From Paracoccaceae bacterium (GTDB lineage Bacteria; Pseudomonadota; Alphaproteobacteria; Rhodobacterales; Rhodobacteraceae): 33,660 nt of DNA. This document shows positions 16,691 through 25,225 of this stretch, piece after piece. The notes under the pieces were generated by a model, which was given only the letters and a program-made list of their open reading frames with translations, was not told the origin of the DNA and did not search any database. The first letter of the stretch is position 1. Each line of letters starts with the position of its first letter. The position numbers were made by a program, and so were the translations under genes. The stretch covers positions 1-33,660 of the forward strand of contig CABXKH010000023.1 of NCBI GenBank assembly GCA_902512685.1, given 5' to 3'.

Positions 16691-17671
16691 CTATTTCGAA
16701 GCCAATTCGCCGACCATTTTCCACAGTGCATCGGGCACATCAACCGTGGTTGCAGGCGTTTTGCCCTGCCCCGGCATCCGCGCGTCTTCATCCAGTGCCA
16801 CCGCATCGGCAACCGCTTCAAATCGCTCATAAAATGCCGCGCCTGAGGCCGGATCAATTAAAATATAATACTGTCCCAGATCATGCGGCGGGCCCTGGGG
16901 CGCTTTGAGAGGTTTGACATCACGTGACACCACACCGCCAGTCATACCGGCCGCTAAAAGCTCGGCCATCAAACCAAAGCCCCAGCCTTTATAGCCGCCC
17001 ATCGAGACCAATGAGCCCGCCAGCGCCGCCTCGGGATCAGTGGTGGGAAATCCTTTGGAATCAATGGCCCAGCCTTCTGGAATGCGCTCCCCCGCGGCTT
17101 TGGCCATAGTGATTTTGCCCAGCGCCACCGTGGTTGTTGACTGATCAAACTGCATGGTAACGCCGCCTTTGCCATCGGGCACAGAAAACGCAATTGGATT
17201 GGTCCCGATGACCCGGGTTTTACCGCCCGGAGGCGCCACAATCGGCGAGGCGTTGGTCAGCCCCAGCCCGATCAGCCCAGCGCGGGCGATTTGTTCGGTA
17301 AAATATCCAAGCGAGGTACAGGTATGGGCATGACCCACCGCCAAACTTGCGATGCCCAGCTCGCGCGCAGCCTCAGCGGCCACTGGCAAACCGCGTGCAA
17401 AAGCCGATTGTGCAAATCCCATTTTGGCATCCACATGCACCGCCCCGGCCCGAACAGAAGCCACTGATGGCTCTGCCGTTCCATTAACCCGCCCGCTTTG
17501 CAGTTGCTGACAATAGCTTTCAAGATAATATAGACCGCAAATCCGATTGCCGACGCTTTCTGCTGTGGCCACTGCATCCGCGACATGTTCAGAGATCCAA
17601 TCTGCCGCCCCATGGGCCTGCAAAGCAGTTTTCGTTTTTTGCTTAATGATTTCAACGGTAACTTCGGTCAT
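16691..17671 (-). CDS. LDH2/malate-lactate dehydrogenase family NAD(P)H oxidoreductase
   Basis: The 326-residue protein has the LDH2 fold typical of malate, ureidoglycolate, sulfolactate and diketogulonate dehydrogenases and of piperideine-carboxylate reductase (DpkA). Visible family pieces are VGHAHTCTSLGYF near 115-127, GGKTRVIGTNPIAFSVP near 160-176, GSLVSMGGYKGWGFGLM near 230-246, and PGQGK near the end. The exact substrate is not determinable. ATG 17671 has AGGGAAGAG upstream; a 61-residue in-frame extension to 17854 is judged spurious. It is divergent from a class V aminotransferase, so both may act on one amino/oxo/hydroxy acid pathway. Confidence 0.85.
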   Translation of the reverse strand: MTEVTVEIIKQKTKTALQAHGAADWISEHVADAVATAESVGNRICGLYYLESYCQQLQSGRVNGTAEPSVASVRAGAVHVDAKMGFAQSAFARGLPVAAEAARELGIASLAVGHAHTCTSLGYFTEQIARAGLIGLGLTNASPIVAPPGGKTRVIGTNPIAFSVPDGKGGVTMQFDQSTTTVALGKITMAKAAGERIPEGWAIDSKGFPTTDPEAALAGSLVSMGGYKGWGFGLMAELLAAGMTGGVVSRDVKPLKAPQGPPHDLGQYYILIDPASGAAFYERFEAVADAVALDEDARMPGQGKTPATTVDVPDALWKMVGELASK

Positions 17672-17977
17672 GTGCTCTTCCCTGCTTTGCTTTTGCGCGC
17701 GTTCGGTTTGACGCCATACGCCCTGTTTTTCAATAGCTGATTTAAGTGTGATTACAAATCTATTCCCTACCGAGGACATTATTTTTGAAGCCAGTAAAAA
17801 TTTTGCAGTGGTATTTTTTATTGAATTTATTGGCGCCAAAACGTGTCGATGCATTTTCTTTTACCTAGGTGATTGACCTTGGCGGTTTTTGGGCCAATAT
17901 CTCGTTTAAAAATCACAAAGCCTTATTGAGATAGGCGCGGAACGTCCCGTAAATTGAATATTAAAGGATTGAATATA
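17672..17977. promoter_or_regulatory. Divergent control region between the LDH2 dehydrogenase and the class V aminotransferase
   Basis: A 306-nt gap without a gene. It holds a perfect 10-bp palindrome, TTGGCGCCAA (17830-17839), and a second inverted repeat of the same half-site, TTGGC-N9-GCCAA (17879-17897). The second copy lies between TTGACC (17873-17878) and TATCTC (17898-17903) on the plus strand, a candidate promoter for the aminotransferase with a 19-nt spacer. The repeated half-site suggests a regulator-binding region; no regulator gene is adjacent. Confidence 0.45.
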
Positions 17978-19180
17978 ATGTCCCTTGCAAATGGTCAGTC
18001 TTACCTTGCTATTCCCGGTCCATCAGTTGTTCCCGAGGCCGTTCTGCGTTCAATGCACCGCTCTTCGCCCAATATCTACGAGGGCGAATTGGTGGAAATG
18101 GTTCCTTCTATCATATCAGACTTGCGTTACGTGGCGCGCACTGATCACAATGTTGCGCTTTATATCGCGAACGGTCATGGCGCATGGGAAGCCGCACTCG
18201 CGAATATGGCAGGCCCCGGCGATACGGTACTTGTCGCCGCCACCGGGCAATTTGCACATAGCTGGGCAGAAATGGCCGAAACCCTTGGAATTAAAGCGGA
18301 AATCGTTGAATTTGGAACACAGTCGACGATTGATCCCACGCGTATCAGCGCGGCTTTAAGGGCCGATAAAGCACAGCGCATCAAAGCGGTTCTGGTCACC
18401 CATGTGGATACGTCCACGTCCATCAAGAATGATATAAAAGAGGCACGCGCAGCCATTGATGCCGCAGATCACCCTGCTTTATTGGCTGTGGATTGCATTG
18501 CCTCGCTCTGCTGCGATGTGTTTGAAATGGATGCATGGGGCGTTGATGTCATGGTCGCGGCCAGTCAAAAGGGATTGATGGTGCCGCCGGGGTTGGCCTT
18601 TGTCTATTTCAACGAGAAGGCCGCCCTACAGCAACACGCGCTTGAACGGGTCAGTTCCTATTGGAATTGGCAGCAGCGTGTTAGCCCAGAGGGTTTTTAC
18701 CAATATTTTTGCGGCACGGCGCCGACCCTTCATCTTTATGGGCTGCGCACTGCTTTGGACATGATCAAAGCCGAAGGCATCGAGGCCATCTGGTCCCGTC
18801 ATAAGGTGCTCGCCCAATCCATTTGGACAGCAGTGGATTGCTGGGGCAGCGGCGCAGGCCGCATGCGAATGAATGTGCAAAACCCCCAGCACCGCAGTCA
18901 TGCTGTTACCGCGCTACACCTTGGGGCGCCCGATGGAAAAAAACTACGCCGCTGGGTGGAACATGAGGCCGGCTTAACCCTTGGCATCGGCTTGGGCATG
19001 TCCACACCCGACGATCCTAATGGCGACGGGTTTTTCAGGTTTGGACATATGGGCCATGTCAATGCGCAGATGATCATGGGGCTGCTGGGCACTGTTGAAG
19101 CCGGGCTTTGCGCACTTGATATCCCCCACGGGTCCGGCGCTGTCGACGCTGCCGCGCGGGTTATGGCATCAGCGAGCTAA
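17978..19180 (+). CDS. Class V aminotransferase, alanine/serine-glyoxylate aminotransferase-like
   Basis: The 400-residue PLP enzyme of fold type I, class V, has YLAIPGPSVVPEAVLRSMHR at the N-terminus (amino-acceptor binding), YIANGHGAWEAALANM near 62-77, Asp172 in AVDCIAS, and PLP Lys198 in VAASQKGLMVPPG. The type fits alanine/serine/aspartate-glyoxylate aminotransferases and relatives such as ureidoglycine or pyridoxamine aminotransferases; the amino donor cannot be named. AGGA lies 9 nt before ATG 17978, preferred over 17954. It is divergent from the LDH2 gene, and its last 12 nt overlap the convergent hisC. Confidence 0.85.
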   Translation: MSLANGQSYLAIPGPSVVPEAVLRSMHRSSPNIYEGELVEMVPSIISDLRYVARTDHNVALYIANGHGAWEAALANMAGPGDTVLVAATGQFAHSWAEMAETLGIKAEIVEFGTQSTIDPTRISAALRADKAQRIKAVLVTHVDTSTSIKNDIKEARAAIDAADHPALLAVDCIASLCCDVFEMDAWGVDVMVAASQKGLMVPPGLAFVYFNEKAALQQHALERVSSYWNWQQRVSPEGFYQYFCGTAPTLHLYGLRTALDMIKAEGIEAIWSRHKVLAQSIWTAVDCWGSGAGRMRMNVQNPQHRSHAVTALHLGAPDGKKLRRWVEHEAGLTLGIGLGMSTPDDPNGDGFFRFGHMGHVNAQMIMGLLGTVEAGLCALDIPHGSGAVDAAARVMASAS

Positions 19181-20278
19181 GGCCGCGCTCAGCGCTTTGG
19201 GCAACAGATCACGTAACAATTCAAGATCTTCTGGTCGCCCGGCGCTGACCCGGATACAGCGGTTTTGCGGCGCTACAAAAGGCATTCTAACAAACAGGCC
19301 ATTGGCCACCAGCTCGTCTAGGACAGCTTTGGCAAAGTGGCCATCGCGGCCGCAATCTATCGCGACAAAATTGGTAGCAGAGGGCAACGTAGACAAACCG
19401 TTTTCCTTAGCTATCTGCCCAATGGTAGCGCGGCCCCGCGCCACTTGTTGGCGCACATGGGCAAGCCAGTCCTGATCGCCAAGCGCTGCCAATGCGCCGG
19501 CTTGCGCGGCGCGGTTCATTCCAAAATGATTGCGAATTTTTTCAAATTGACCGATGAGATCGGCAGATCCCAAAGCATAGCCCACCCTTGCGCCTGCCAT
19601 GCCGTAACCCTTTGAAAAGGTGCGCATTCGGATTACTTTTGCGTCGTTAATATCCACCTTTGGCGCTGTGCCTTCGGGTGCAAATTCGACATAGGCCTCG
19701 TCCAGAATTAAAAGGCAGCCCTCGGGTACTTTAGCGATCATACTTTCGATCACATCAGCTTCATGCCACGTGCCCATCGGGTTGTCGGGATTGGCAAGAT
19801 AGACAAGTTTCGCTTTTTGCTTGTCGGCCAAATCCAAAAGCGCGTTGGGATCTTCGTGATCACCGGCATAGGGTGTTTTAAGCAAGGTCCCGCCAAATCC
19901 GGCGACATGGTAATTAAACGTCGGATACGCGCCATCTGACGTCACGACTTTGTCGCCCGGTCCAATCAGCATGCGGACAAGATAGCCTAAAAGCCCATCT
20001 ATTCCTTCACCAACCACAATATTTTCCGGCGCTATGGCGTGGTGATCGGCCAAAGCTGCGCGCAAATCAAAGCTGGTGGGATCACCATATTTCCAAATAT
20101 CCGAGGCTGCCGCCTGCATCGCCTCAATCGCCTTAGGGGACGGGCCAAAGACGTTTTCATTGGCCCCAAGACGCGCGGAAAATGCGCCGCCTCTCGCCCG
20201 TTCTTGGGTTTCGGGCCCCACAAAGGGAACGCTTGCGGGTAGGCTTTCGACCAATTGTGTATAACGCGGTTTGCTCAT
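19169..20278 (-). CDS. hisC: Histidinol-phosphate aminotransferase-like class II PLP enzyme
   Basis: The 369-residue protein has LGANENVFGPSPKA at 38-51 (HisC N-terminal arm), Asn166 in ANPDNPMGT, Asp193/Tyr196 in ILDEAYVEF, PLP Lys223 in TFSKGYGMAGARVGY, and C-terminal RVSAGRPEDLE with the substrate Arg. The expected reaction is imidazole-acetol phosphate with glutamate to histidinol phosphate. HisC paralogues with other aromatic substrates are common, and no other his gene is near, so specificity is unproven. The start at ATG 20278 has a weak ribosome-binding site; it was chosen because the family begins near there. It overlaps the convergent aminotransferase gene by 12 nt. Confidence 0.82.
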   Translation of the reverse strand: MSKPRYTQLVESLPASVPFVGPETQERARGGAFSARLGANENVFGPSPKAIEAMQAAASDIWKYGDPTSFDLRAALADHHAIAPENIVVGEGIDGLLGYLVRMLIGPGDKVVTSDGAYPTFNYHVAGFGGTLLKTPYAGDHEDPNALLDLADKQKAKLVYLANPDNPMGTWHEADVIESMIAKVPEGCLLILDEAYVEFAPEGTAPKVDINDAKVIRMRTFSKGYGMAGARVGYALGSADLIGQFEKIRNHFGMNRAAQAGALAALGDQDWLAHVRQQVARGRATIGQIAKENGLSTLPSATNFVAIDCGRDGHFAKAVLDELVANGLFVRMPFVAPQNRCIRVSAGRPEDLELLRDLLPKALSAALAR

Positions 20279-20505
20279 AGCATAGAGATAATGATATATT
20301 GCCAAAAGAGGCAAGAGCGTAAAGGTTTTGAAAGCTATCCTAAAGAAAAATAACTTTTACTTTGCAACCGCAGGCTGGGCAGAACAAAAGGTCCCAGCCG
20401 CATCACGCAATTTTGAGCCGATCGGTGCGGTAAAAACCAATACAGCCTTGACCTTCGCGGTGATCAGGCACAGGGTCTGCAAAATAAATAAAACGGAGCC
20501 GGCCA

Positions 20506-21792
20506 GTGCGTCATAGCAACCAACCTTTCGCTGCATATGAATGGATGATCGCTTGGCGCTACCTGCGTGCGCGCCGTGCCGAAGGCGGCGTCAGCGTGAT
20601 GACATGGATTAGCCTAATTGGCGTCACACTGGCAGTTTTTGCACTGATTGCCACGCTTGCTGTCCGCTCGGGATTTCGCTCAGAAATTGTAGATACGATT
20701 TTGGGCGCAAATGCCCATGTCACAGTCTATCAAATTCCGATGGCGGATGATTTTGGCCGTTTGGACCGGACCATCCATAATTATTCTGAAATGGCGAACG
20801 CCATTGGCAAAGTCGAAGGGGTCAACCGCGCTGCACCGCTGATCAAAGGGCAGGTTATGGCCAGTTTCGGCGGTCAAAATGCGGGTGTGCAGGTATATGG
20901 CATTTCGGCCTCTGATTTGATGACGTTACCGCGGATCGCAAAACCGGAAGACTTTATCGGGGATATTGGCGATTTTGAACAGGGCATTGCCATCGGATCA
21001 GGCGTTGCGCGAATTTTAAACGTAACCCTTGGCGATAAAATCAAACTTATCTCGCCAGAAGGGGTCAAAACAGCCTTTGGAACCAGCCCGCGGGTTAAAA
21101 GCTATACGATCTCCTATATTTTTACTGCCGGCCGGTATGATATCGACAAGACCCGCCTTTATATGCCGTTCGCCGAAGCCCAAAATTACTTTAATCGCGA
21201 GGAAGTGGCCGATGAGATAGAGGTCATGGTTGAAAACCCCGATCAGGTTATACGACTATCAGATGCGATTTCCTCAGCCGCTGGCGCCCGCGCTCAGCTT
21301 TGGAGCTGGAAAGATGCATCGAGTAATTTCCTAAGGGCTTTGGAAATCGAAGATAACGTGATGTTTATCATCATGACCATATTGGTGTTGATTGCGACCA
21401 TGAACATCATTTCCGGCTTGATTATGCTGGTGAAAAACAAAGGCCGTGATATCGGTATCCTGCGCACCATGGGATTAACCGAGGGGTCTGTGATGCGGGT
21501 ATTTTTTATCTGCGGGGCTTTCACCGGCGTGATCGGCACAGTATTCGGTGTGATATTGGGCTGCTTGTTTGCGATCTATATTGATCCGATCTTTTCATTG
21601 GTCAATTACGTGGCTGGCGGCGGTGTTTGGGACCCGTCCATAAGAGGCATCTATTCAGTCCCTGCCGAGCTTCATCTAAACGATGTTTTATCAGCTGTGA
21701 TCCTGTCATTGGGCTTAAGTTTCGGCGTTACATTTTTCCCAGCGCGGCGCGCGGCGCGCATGAACCCGGTCGAGGCACTTCGCTATGAGTGA
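20506..21792 (+). CDS. lolC: Lipoprotein-releasing ABC transporter, permease subunit
   Basis: Inner-membrane subunit that extracts outer-membrane lipoproteins and hands them to LolA. The 428-residue protein has the LolC/E layout: a short cytoplasmic N-terminus (EWMIAWRYLRARR), TM1 at about 27-50, a large periplasmic domain (about 55-270), and three TM segments in the C-terminal half. Also seen are NIISGLIMLVKNKGRDIGIL near 302-321 (coupling helix) and the terminal PARRAARMNPVEALRYE. The start is GTG 20506 with GGAG 7 nt upstream. There is a single permease gene here, as in alphaproteobacteria with one LolC/E (LolF-like) homodimer. It overlaps lolD by 8 nt. Confidence 0.93.
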   Translation: MRHSNQPFAAYEWMIAWRYLRARRAEGGVSVMTWISLIGVTLAVFALIATLAVRSGFRSEIVDTILGANAHVTVYQIPMADDFGRLDRTIHNYSEMANAIGKVEGVNRAAPLIKGQVMASFGGQNAGVQVYGISASDLMTLPRIAKPEDFIGDIGDFEQGIAIGSGVARILNVTLGDKIKLISPEGVKTAFGTSPRVKSYTISYIFTAGRYDIDKTRLYMPFAEAQNYFNREEVADEIEVMVENPDQVIRLSDAISSAAGARAQLWSWKDASSNFLRALEIEDNVMFIIMTILVLIATMNIISGLIMLVKNKGRDIGILRTMGLTEGSVMRVFFICGAFTGVIGTVFGVILGCLFAIYIDPIFSLVNYVAGGGVWDPSIRGIYSVPAELHLNDVLSAVILSLGLSFGVTFFPARRAARMNPVEALRYE

Positions 21793-22462
21793 TCTACTTC
21801 TTGAATTAAGCGCACTTGAAAAAGCCTATCATCGGGGCCGCCCAAATCAAATCAATGTTCTTTGCGGTGCAAACCTTAAAGTAAAACACGGTGAAATCAT
21901 CGCCTTGGTCGCGCCCTCTGGTGCGGGAAAATCTACATTGCTGCACATTGCCGGTCTTTTAGATACTCCTGATGCCGGCGAGGTAAAATTCCATGGCGAG
22001 GTTCTAAATACAATGAGCGACCGGAGACGTACAATGATCCGGCGTAAAGAAATCGGTTTTGTATATCAGTTTCATCATTTGTTGCCTGAATTTTCAGCCC
22101 TTGAAAATGTGATGCTGCCACAACTTGCAAATGGACAAGCACGCAGTGAAGCCAAATCAGTGGCCGCTGAGCTACTGTCAAAAGTTGGCATCGCCGAGCG
22201 GGCCGATCATAGGCCAGCCGAGCTATCGGGCGGGGAACAACAAAGGGTTGCTTTTTGCCGCGCTTTGGCAAACGCCCCTAAAGTGCTTTTGGCGGATGAG
22301 CCTACTGGAAACCTTGATCAAACCACCTCTGAGCAGGTATTTGAAATTTTAATGTCTGTGGCACGGCAAACCGGATTATCAGCTGTTATTGCCACCCACA
22401 ATCCACAGCTTGCGGCAAAAATGGATCGGACAGTGACTTTAAAAAATGGTCTTCTGGAATGA
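21785..22462 (+). CDS. lolD: Lipoprotein-releasing ABC transporter, ATPase LolD
   Basis: ATPase that powers lipoprotein release with the adjacent permease. In 225 residues it has Walker A APSGAGKST (43-51; the first Gly of the motif is Ala, which is common in alphaproteobacterial LolD), the signature LSGGEQQRVAFCRAL near 145-160, Walker B VLLADEPTGNLD near 167-178, and the switch His in ATHNPQ. The ATG overlaps the end of lolC (ATGAGTGA), implying translational coupling. Confidence 0.94.
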   Translation: MSDLLLELSALEKAYHRGRPNQINVLCGANLKVKHGEIIALVAPSGAGKSTLLHIAGLLDTPDAGEVKFHGEVLNTMSDRRRTMIRRKEIGFVYQFHHLLPEFSALENVMLPQLANGQARSEAKSVAAELLSKVGIAERADHRPAELSGGEQQRVAFCRALANAPKVLLADEPTGNLDQTTSEQVFEILMSVARQTGLSAVIATHNPQLAAKMDRTVTLKNGLLE

Positions 22463-22487
22463 ACCCTATGGCGTTTAAATTATTTTC

Positions 22488-23186
22488 TTAGTTTTGATTG
22501 TAATAGCTTTTTCTCAACTCTTCCGCCGAGGCACCGCTTAAGTACCTAAAAAGAAGGATCAGGTTTCGTGTCCCGCGCAGTAACCAGCCGTTTTTTTCAT
22601 AGGCCTTAGCACTGGTGAGAATAGTCACAGGCAACATGCGCAAGTGCCGCTTTAGTTTTAAAGCAATTGCCACATCTTCCATCAAAGGTTGGTCCGGATA
22701 ACCGCCGATACTGGTCAGCTGATGCCGAGAAATCAATAAACCCTGATCCCCATAAGGCAGCCCCAAGAAAATTGAACGAAGATTGGCCCACCCTTCTGTA
22801 ACCCGCGCCATTAGATGACTGCTGTTAAAGCCCAGCTTAAAGAAAAACGCTTTTTGTCTATTGGCCAGAAAAGAAGGTAATTTGTCACCCCAGCCTTTGG
22901 GTAAAATGCAATCAGCGTGCAGGATAAGCAGCCAATCACCTTGTGCCTTCGTGCTGGCACGAGCCACTTGCCCACCGCGCGACGCAGGTCCTTTGACAAC
23001 GGTTGCGCCGGATTGATCTGCGATCTTACAAGTCTCATCCAAAGAGCCGCCATCAGAAACGATCACTTCACATATCACACCAATTGCCACCCCTTCATAC
23101 AGGCTGCTCAATAAGCTTGGCAGGCTGTCTTGAGCGTTCAAAGTTGGAATGATCACCGAAATTGGAGCACGCATCCTCTGTTCCAT
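22488..23186 (-). CDS. Family 2 glycosyltransferase, TIGR04283 (rSAM/selenodomain-associated transferase 2) type
   Basis: The 232-residue GT-A glycosyltransferase has PISVIIPTLNAQDSL at the N-terminus, EVIVSDGGSLDET near 40-52, LLILHADCILP near 86-96 (HAD metal/nucleotide site), and PYGDQGLLISRHQ with QPLMEDVAIALKLKR near 145-180. The PYGDQ/MEDV pair is typical of TIGR04283, annotated in places as arsenosugar biosynthesis glycosyltransferase. Its usual partner (TIGR04282, DUF2064) is not in the window. The start is ATG 23186; an in-frame ATG at 23174 has AGAGG directly against it and is a less likely alternative. It is divergent from ygfZ, 47 nt apart. Confidence 0.82.
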   Translation of the reverse strand: MEQRMRAPISVIIPTLNAQDSLPSLLSSLYEGVAIGVICEVIVSDGGSLDETCKIADQSGATVVKGPASRGGQVARASTKAQGDWLLILHADCILPKGWGDKLPSFLANRQKAFFFKLGFNSSHLMARVTEGWANLRSIFLGLPYGDQGLLISRHQLTSIGGYPDQPLMEDVAIALKLKRHLRMLPVTILTSAKAYEKNGWLLRGTRNLILLFRYLSGASAEELRKSYYNQN

Positions 23187-23233
23187 CTGAAAAACACACT
23201 ATATATGTAACGAGAGTAACCAAGGATTGCCAC

Positions 23234-23992
23234 ATGGTCTTAGCCACAAATTCGCGCGAAATAATTCGAATTACCGGCAATGATGCCCGGGATTTTTTAC
23301 AAGGCTTAGTTACAAATGATGTGAATAAGATTGACCAAGGCTTGGTTTATACGGCGCTTTTGACCCCGCAAGGTAAGTTTCTTTTTGATTTCTTTTTATT
23401 CGCGGATGGGCCTGATGTGATGCTTGATGTGGCTGCGGATCAGTCTCAGCCGCTGCTCAAACGGCTTGGGATGTATCGCTTGCGTGCAGATGTCGATTTC
23501 AACGCCGCGCCGTTTTACGTTGAATGCGGTCTCGGCAATCCGCCTCAAGACGGTTTTGCGGATCCGCGTCATCAGGATATGGGATGGCGAAGATATTCAT
23601 CAAATCCCGTTGAAGACAACTTTGATTGGACAGCGCGGCGCATAGCCTGCTTGGTTCCTGAAAGCGGAAATGAACTGACAGCAGATAGCTATATTCTTGA
23701 ATGGGGTTTTGAAACCTTAAACGGGGTGGATTTTTCGAAAGGCTGTTATGTGGGGCAAGAAATAATTGCCCGAATGAAGCACAAAACCAAACTTCGAAAA
23801 GGGATTGCGCGCGTTGCTATAAAAACGCCTGTCCCGCTTCACACCCCGATCATGTCACAGGGTAAGGAAGCGGGATATATTTGTTCGCAGGCGTCCGGAG
23901 ACGCGCTGGCCTATCTACGTTTTGACAGAATAGGTGATAATATGACGGCAAATGGCGTTTCCATCAGCTTGTCAGGTAACCTGGCCAGTTAA
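23234..23992 (+). CDS. ygfZ: tRNA-modifying/Fe-S cluster protein YgfZ (folate-binding, GcvT-like)
   Basis: The 252-residue folate-dependent protein is needed for full activity of some Fe-S enzymes such as the MiaB type. It has the YgfZ signature KGCYVGQEI with Cys171, then ARMKHKTKLRKG. The N-terminal GcvT-like half shows ITGNDARDFLQGLVTNDV (13-30) and TPQGKFLFDFFLF (44-56). The length is at the short end of the family. AAGGA lies about 8 nt before ATG 23234; the frame open back to 23162 would overlap the divergent glycosyltransferase and lacks homology. Confidence 0.9.
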   Translation: MVLATNSREIIRITGNDARDFLQGLVTNDVNKIDQGLVYTALLTPQGKFLFDFFLFADGPDVMLDVAADQSQPLLKRLGMYRLRADVDFNAAPFYVECGLGNPPQDGFADPRHQDMGWRRYSSNPVEDNFDWTARRIACLVPESGNELTADSYILEWGFETLNGVDFSKGCYVGQEIIARMKHKTKLRKGIARVAIKTPVPLHTPIMSQGKEAGYICSQASGDALAYLRFDRIGDNMTANGVSISLSGNLAS

Positions 23993-24060
23993 GGCTTTAT
24001 TGTCAAATATCGGCATTTTAACAACTTGGCGCCAAAAGCACTCGGATTATTGTTGGTGCG

Positions 24061-24624
24061 CTATGCGCGCTCAGAATATTCCATTGCTTCAGTATTGATG
24101 ATCACCTTTTCATCTTGGGCAACGAAGGGCGGGACCATAACCTTAACGCCGTTATCCAATATTGCCGGCTTGAAACTATTCGCAGCCGTTTGGCCTTTGA
24201 CAACAGGCTCTGTTTCGACAACTACACAAGTCACTTTTTGAGGCAAGGTCGCGTTCAGTGCCTCATCGTCATAAAATTCTACAACAATGGTCATACCGTC
24301 TTGCAAAAATGGCCGGCGCTCTCCGAGCAATTCAGAGGAAAGCTCGATTTGTTCATAGGTTTCTGTATCCATGAACACCAGCATACCATCACTTTCATAA
24401 AGAAACTGCTGATCTTTTTGCTCTAAGCGAACGCGTTCAACTTTGTCTGCGCTTCGAAACCGTTCATTCAACTTTGAGCCATTGCGCAGATTTCGCATTT
24501 CGACCTGTGCAAACGCACCGCCTTTTCCAGGCTTCACATGATCCACTTTTACAGCCGCCCAAAGCCCACCATCGTGTTCCAGAACATTACCGGGGCGAAT
24601 TTCATTTCCATTTATTTTGGCCAT
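24061..24624 (-). CDS. efp: Translation elongation factor P
   Basis: Relieves ribosome stalling at polyproline stretches. The 187 residues fold as three beta domains: KOW-like N-domain ([20 protein letters not shown], 8-27), OB domains, and C-terminal block [18 protein letters not shown]. The modified loop KPGKGGAF carries Lys34 at the position beta-lysylated by EpmA/EpmB, so the lysine-type modification pathway is expected. ATG 24624 gives MAKINGNE; the 20-residue in-frame extension is not used. About 215 nt of shared upstream DNA separate it from the divergent DUF6280 gene. Confidence 0.95.
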   Translation of the reverse strand: MAKINGNEIRPGNVLEHDGGLWAAVKVDHVKPGKGGAFAQVEMRNLRNGSKLNERFRSADKVERVRLEQKDQQFLYESDGMLVFMDTETYEQIELSSELLGERRPFLQDGMTIVVEFYDDEALNATLPQKVTCVVVETEPVVKGQTAANSFKPAILDNGVKVMVPPFVAQDEKVIINTEAMEYSERA

Positions 24625-24839
24625 CTCAAAACCTGCGTCTAATTGATTGATATTTAGCTCACTGCCCCTATATCTATGGGGCATAGACTTGGCAAGCTAA
24701 CCACATGAGCTAATGAACGGAATAAAGCCATGCGTATAGTGCATATTAGCTATGCAAAATAAGTCTACCCGAATCAGTAATTTTAGGTCATAAGCAAGTC
24801 TACGCCGAAAAGACAAGAGCAAGAATAAAGGACGACGAG

Positions 24840-25163
24840 ATGAAGGATTTCGTTGACGCGAGCGCGTTTAACAGTGAGCAGGGCAATAGAGCACGAAAGC
24901 TTTTTGCCGCCGTAGTTCTTGCCGCTTTGGATGATGCAATCGCTGATGATAAGAAATATGGCAATGGGCCAGAGCAAATTGCACGCTGGGCTCGGTCACG
25001 CGACGGCCGCGAAGTGTTGTCTTGCGCTGGTATTGACCCGAACGAACGCGTTGTCAGTGGCTTGATGGATTTTGTCGGGAAAGGCGTGCGCACATCTGTC
25101 GCGCTTTCACGCGAAGAATGTGAGCGCCGCCATGCCGCGCAACAACAGGCCGAAGCCGCATAA
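24840..25163 (+). CDS. DUF6280 family protein (conserved in Rhodobacteraceae)
   Basis: This 107-residue soluble protein has a nearly uninterrupted helical, charged sequence: RARKLFAAVVLAALDDAIAD (18-37), KKYGNGPEQIARWARSRDGRE near 39-59, and GIDPNERVVSGLMDFVGKG near 64-82. It matches DUF6280 as I recall it, a Rhodobacterales family of unknown function whose sequence is very conserved between genera. The spacing of basic residues would allow nucleic-acid binding, but no known domain is seen. AAAGGACGACGAG precedes the ATG, and a strong intrinsic terminator follows, so it is a single-gene transcript. Confidence 0.8.
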   Translation: MKDFVDASAFNSEQGNRARKLFAAVVLAALDDAIADDKKYGNGPEQIARWARSRDGREVLSCAGIDPNERVVSGLMDFVGKGVRTSVALSREECERRHAAQQQAEAA

Positions 25164-25194
25164 ATTTGACTGCGCAACCTGCAAAGCATTTTAG

Positions 25195-25223
25195 AAACGC
25201 CAGATAAACTCTGGCGTTTTTTT
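25195..25223 (+). terminator. Intrinsic terminator after the DUF6280 gene
   Basis: A perfect 10-bp stem, AAACGCCAGA/TCTGGCGTTT (25195-25204 and 25210-25219), has a 5-nt loop, and its 3' arm runs into seven T residues. It lies 32 nt after the stop. In the other direction the T-run is poor, although the convergent gene ends only 3 nt away. Confidence 0.9.
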
Positions 25224-25225
25224 AT

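Noticed and set aside
17672-17854. 61-residue extension of the LDH2 dehydrogenase
   Set aside because: Basic, low-complexity sequence in an AT-rich gap; ATG 17671 has a strong AGGGAAGAG upstream.
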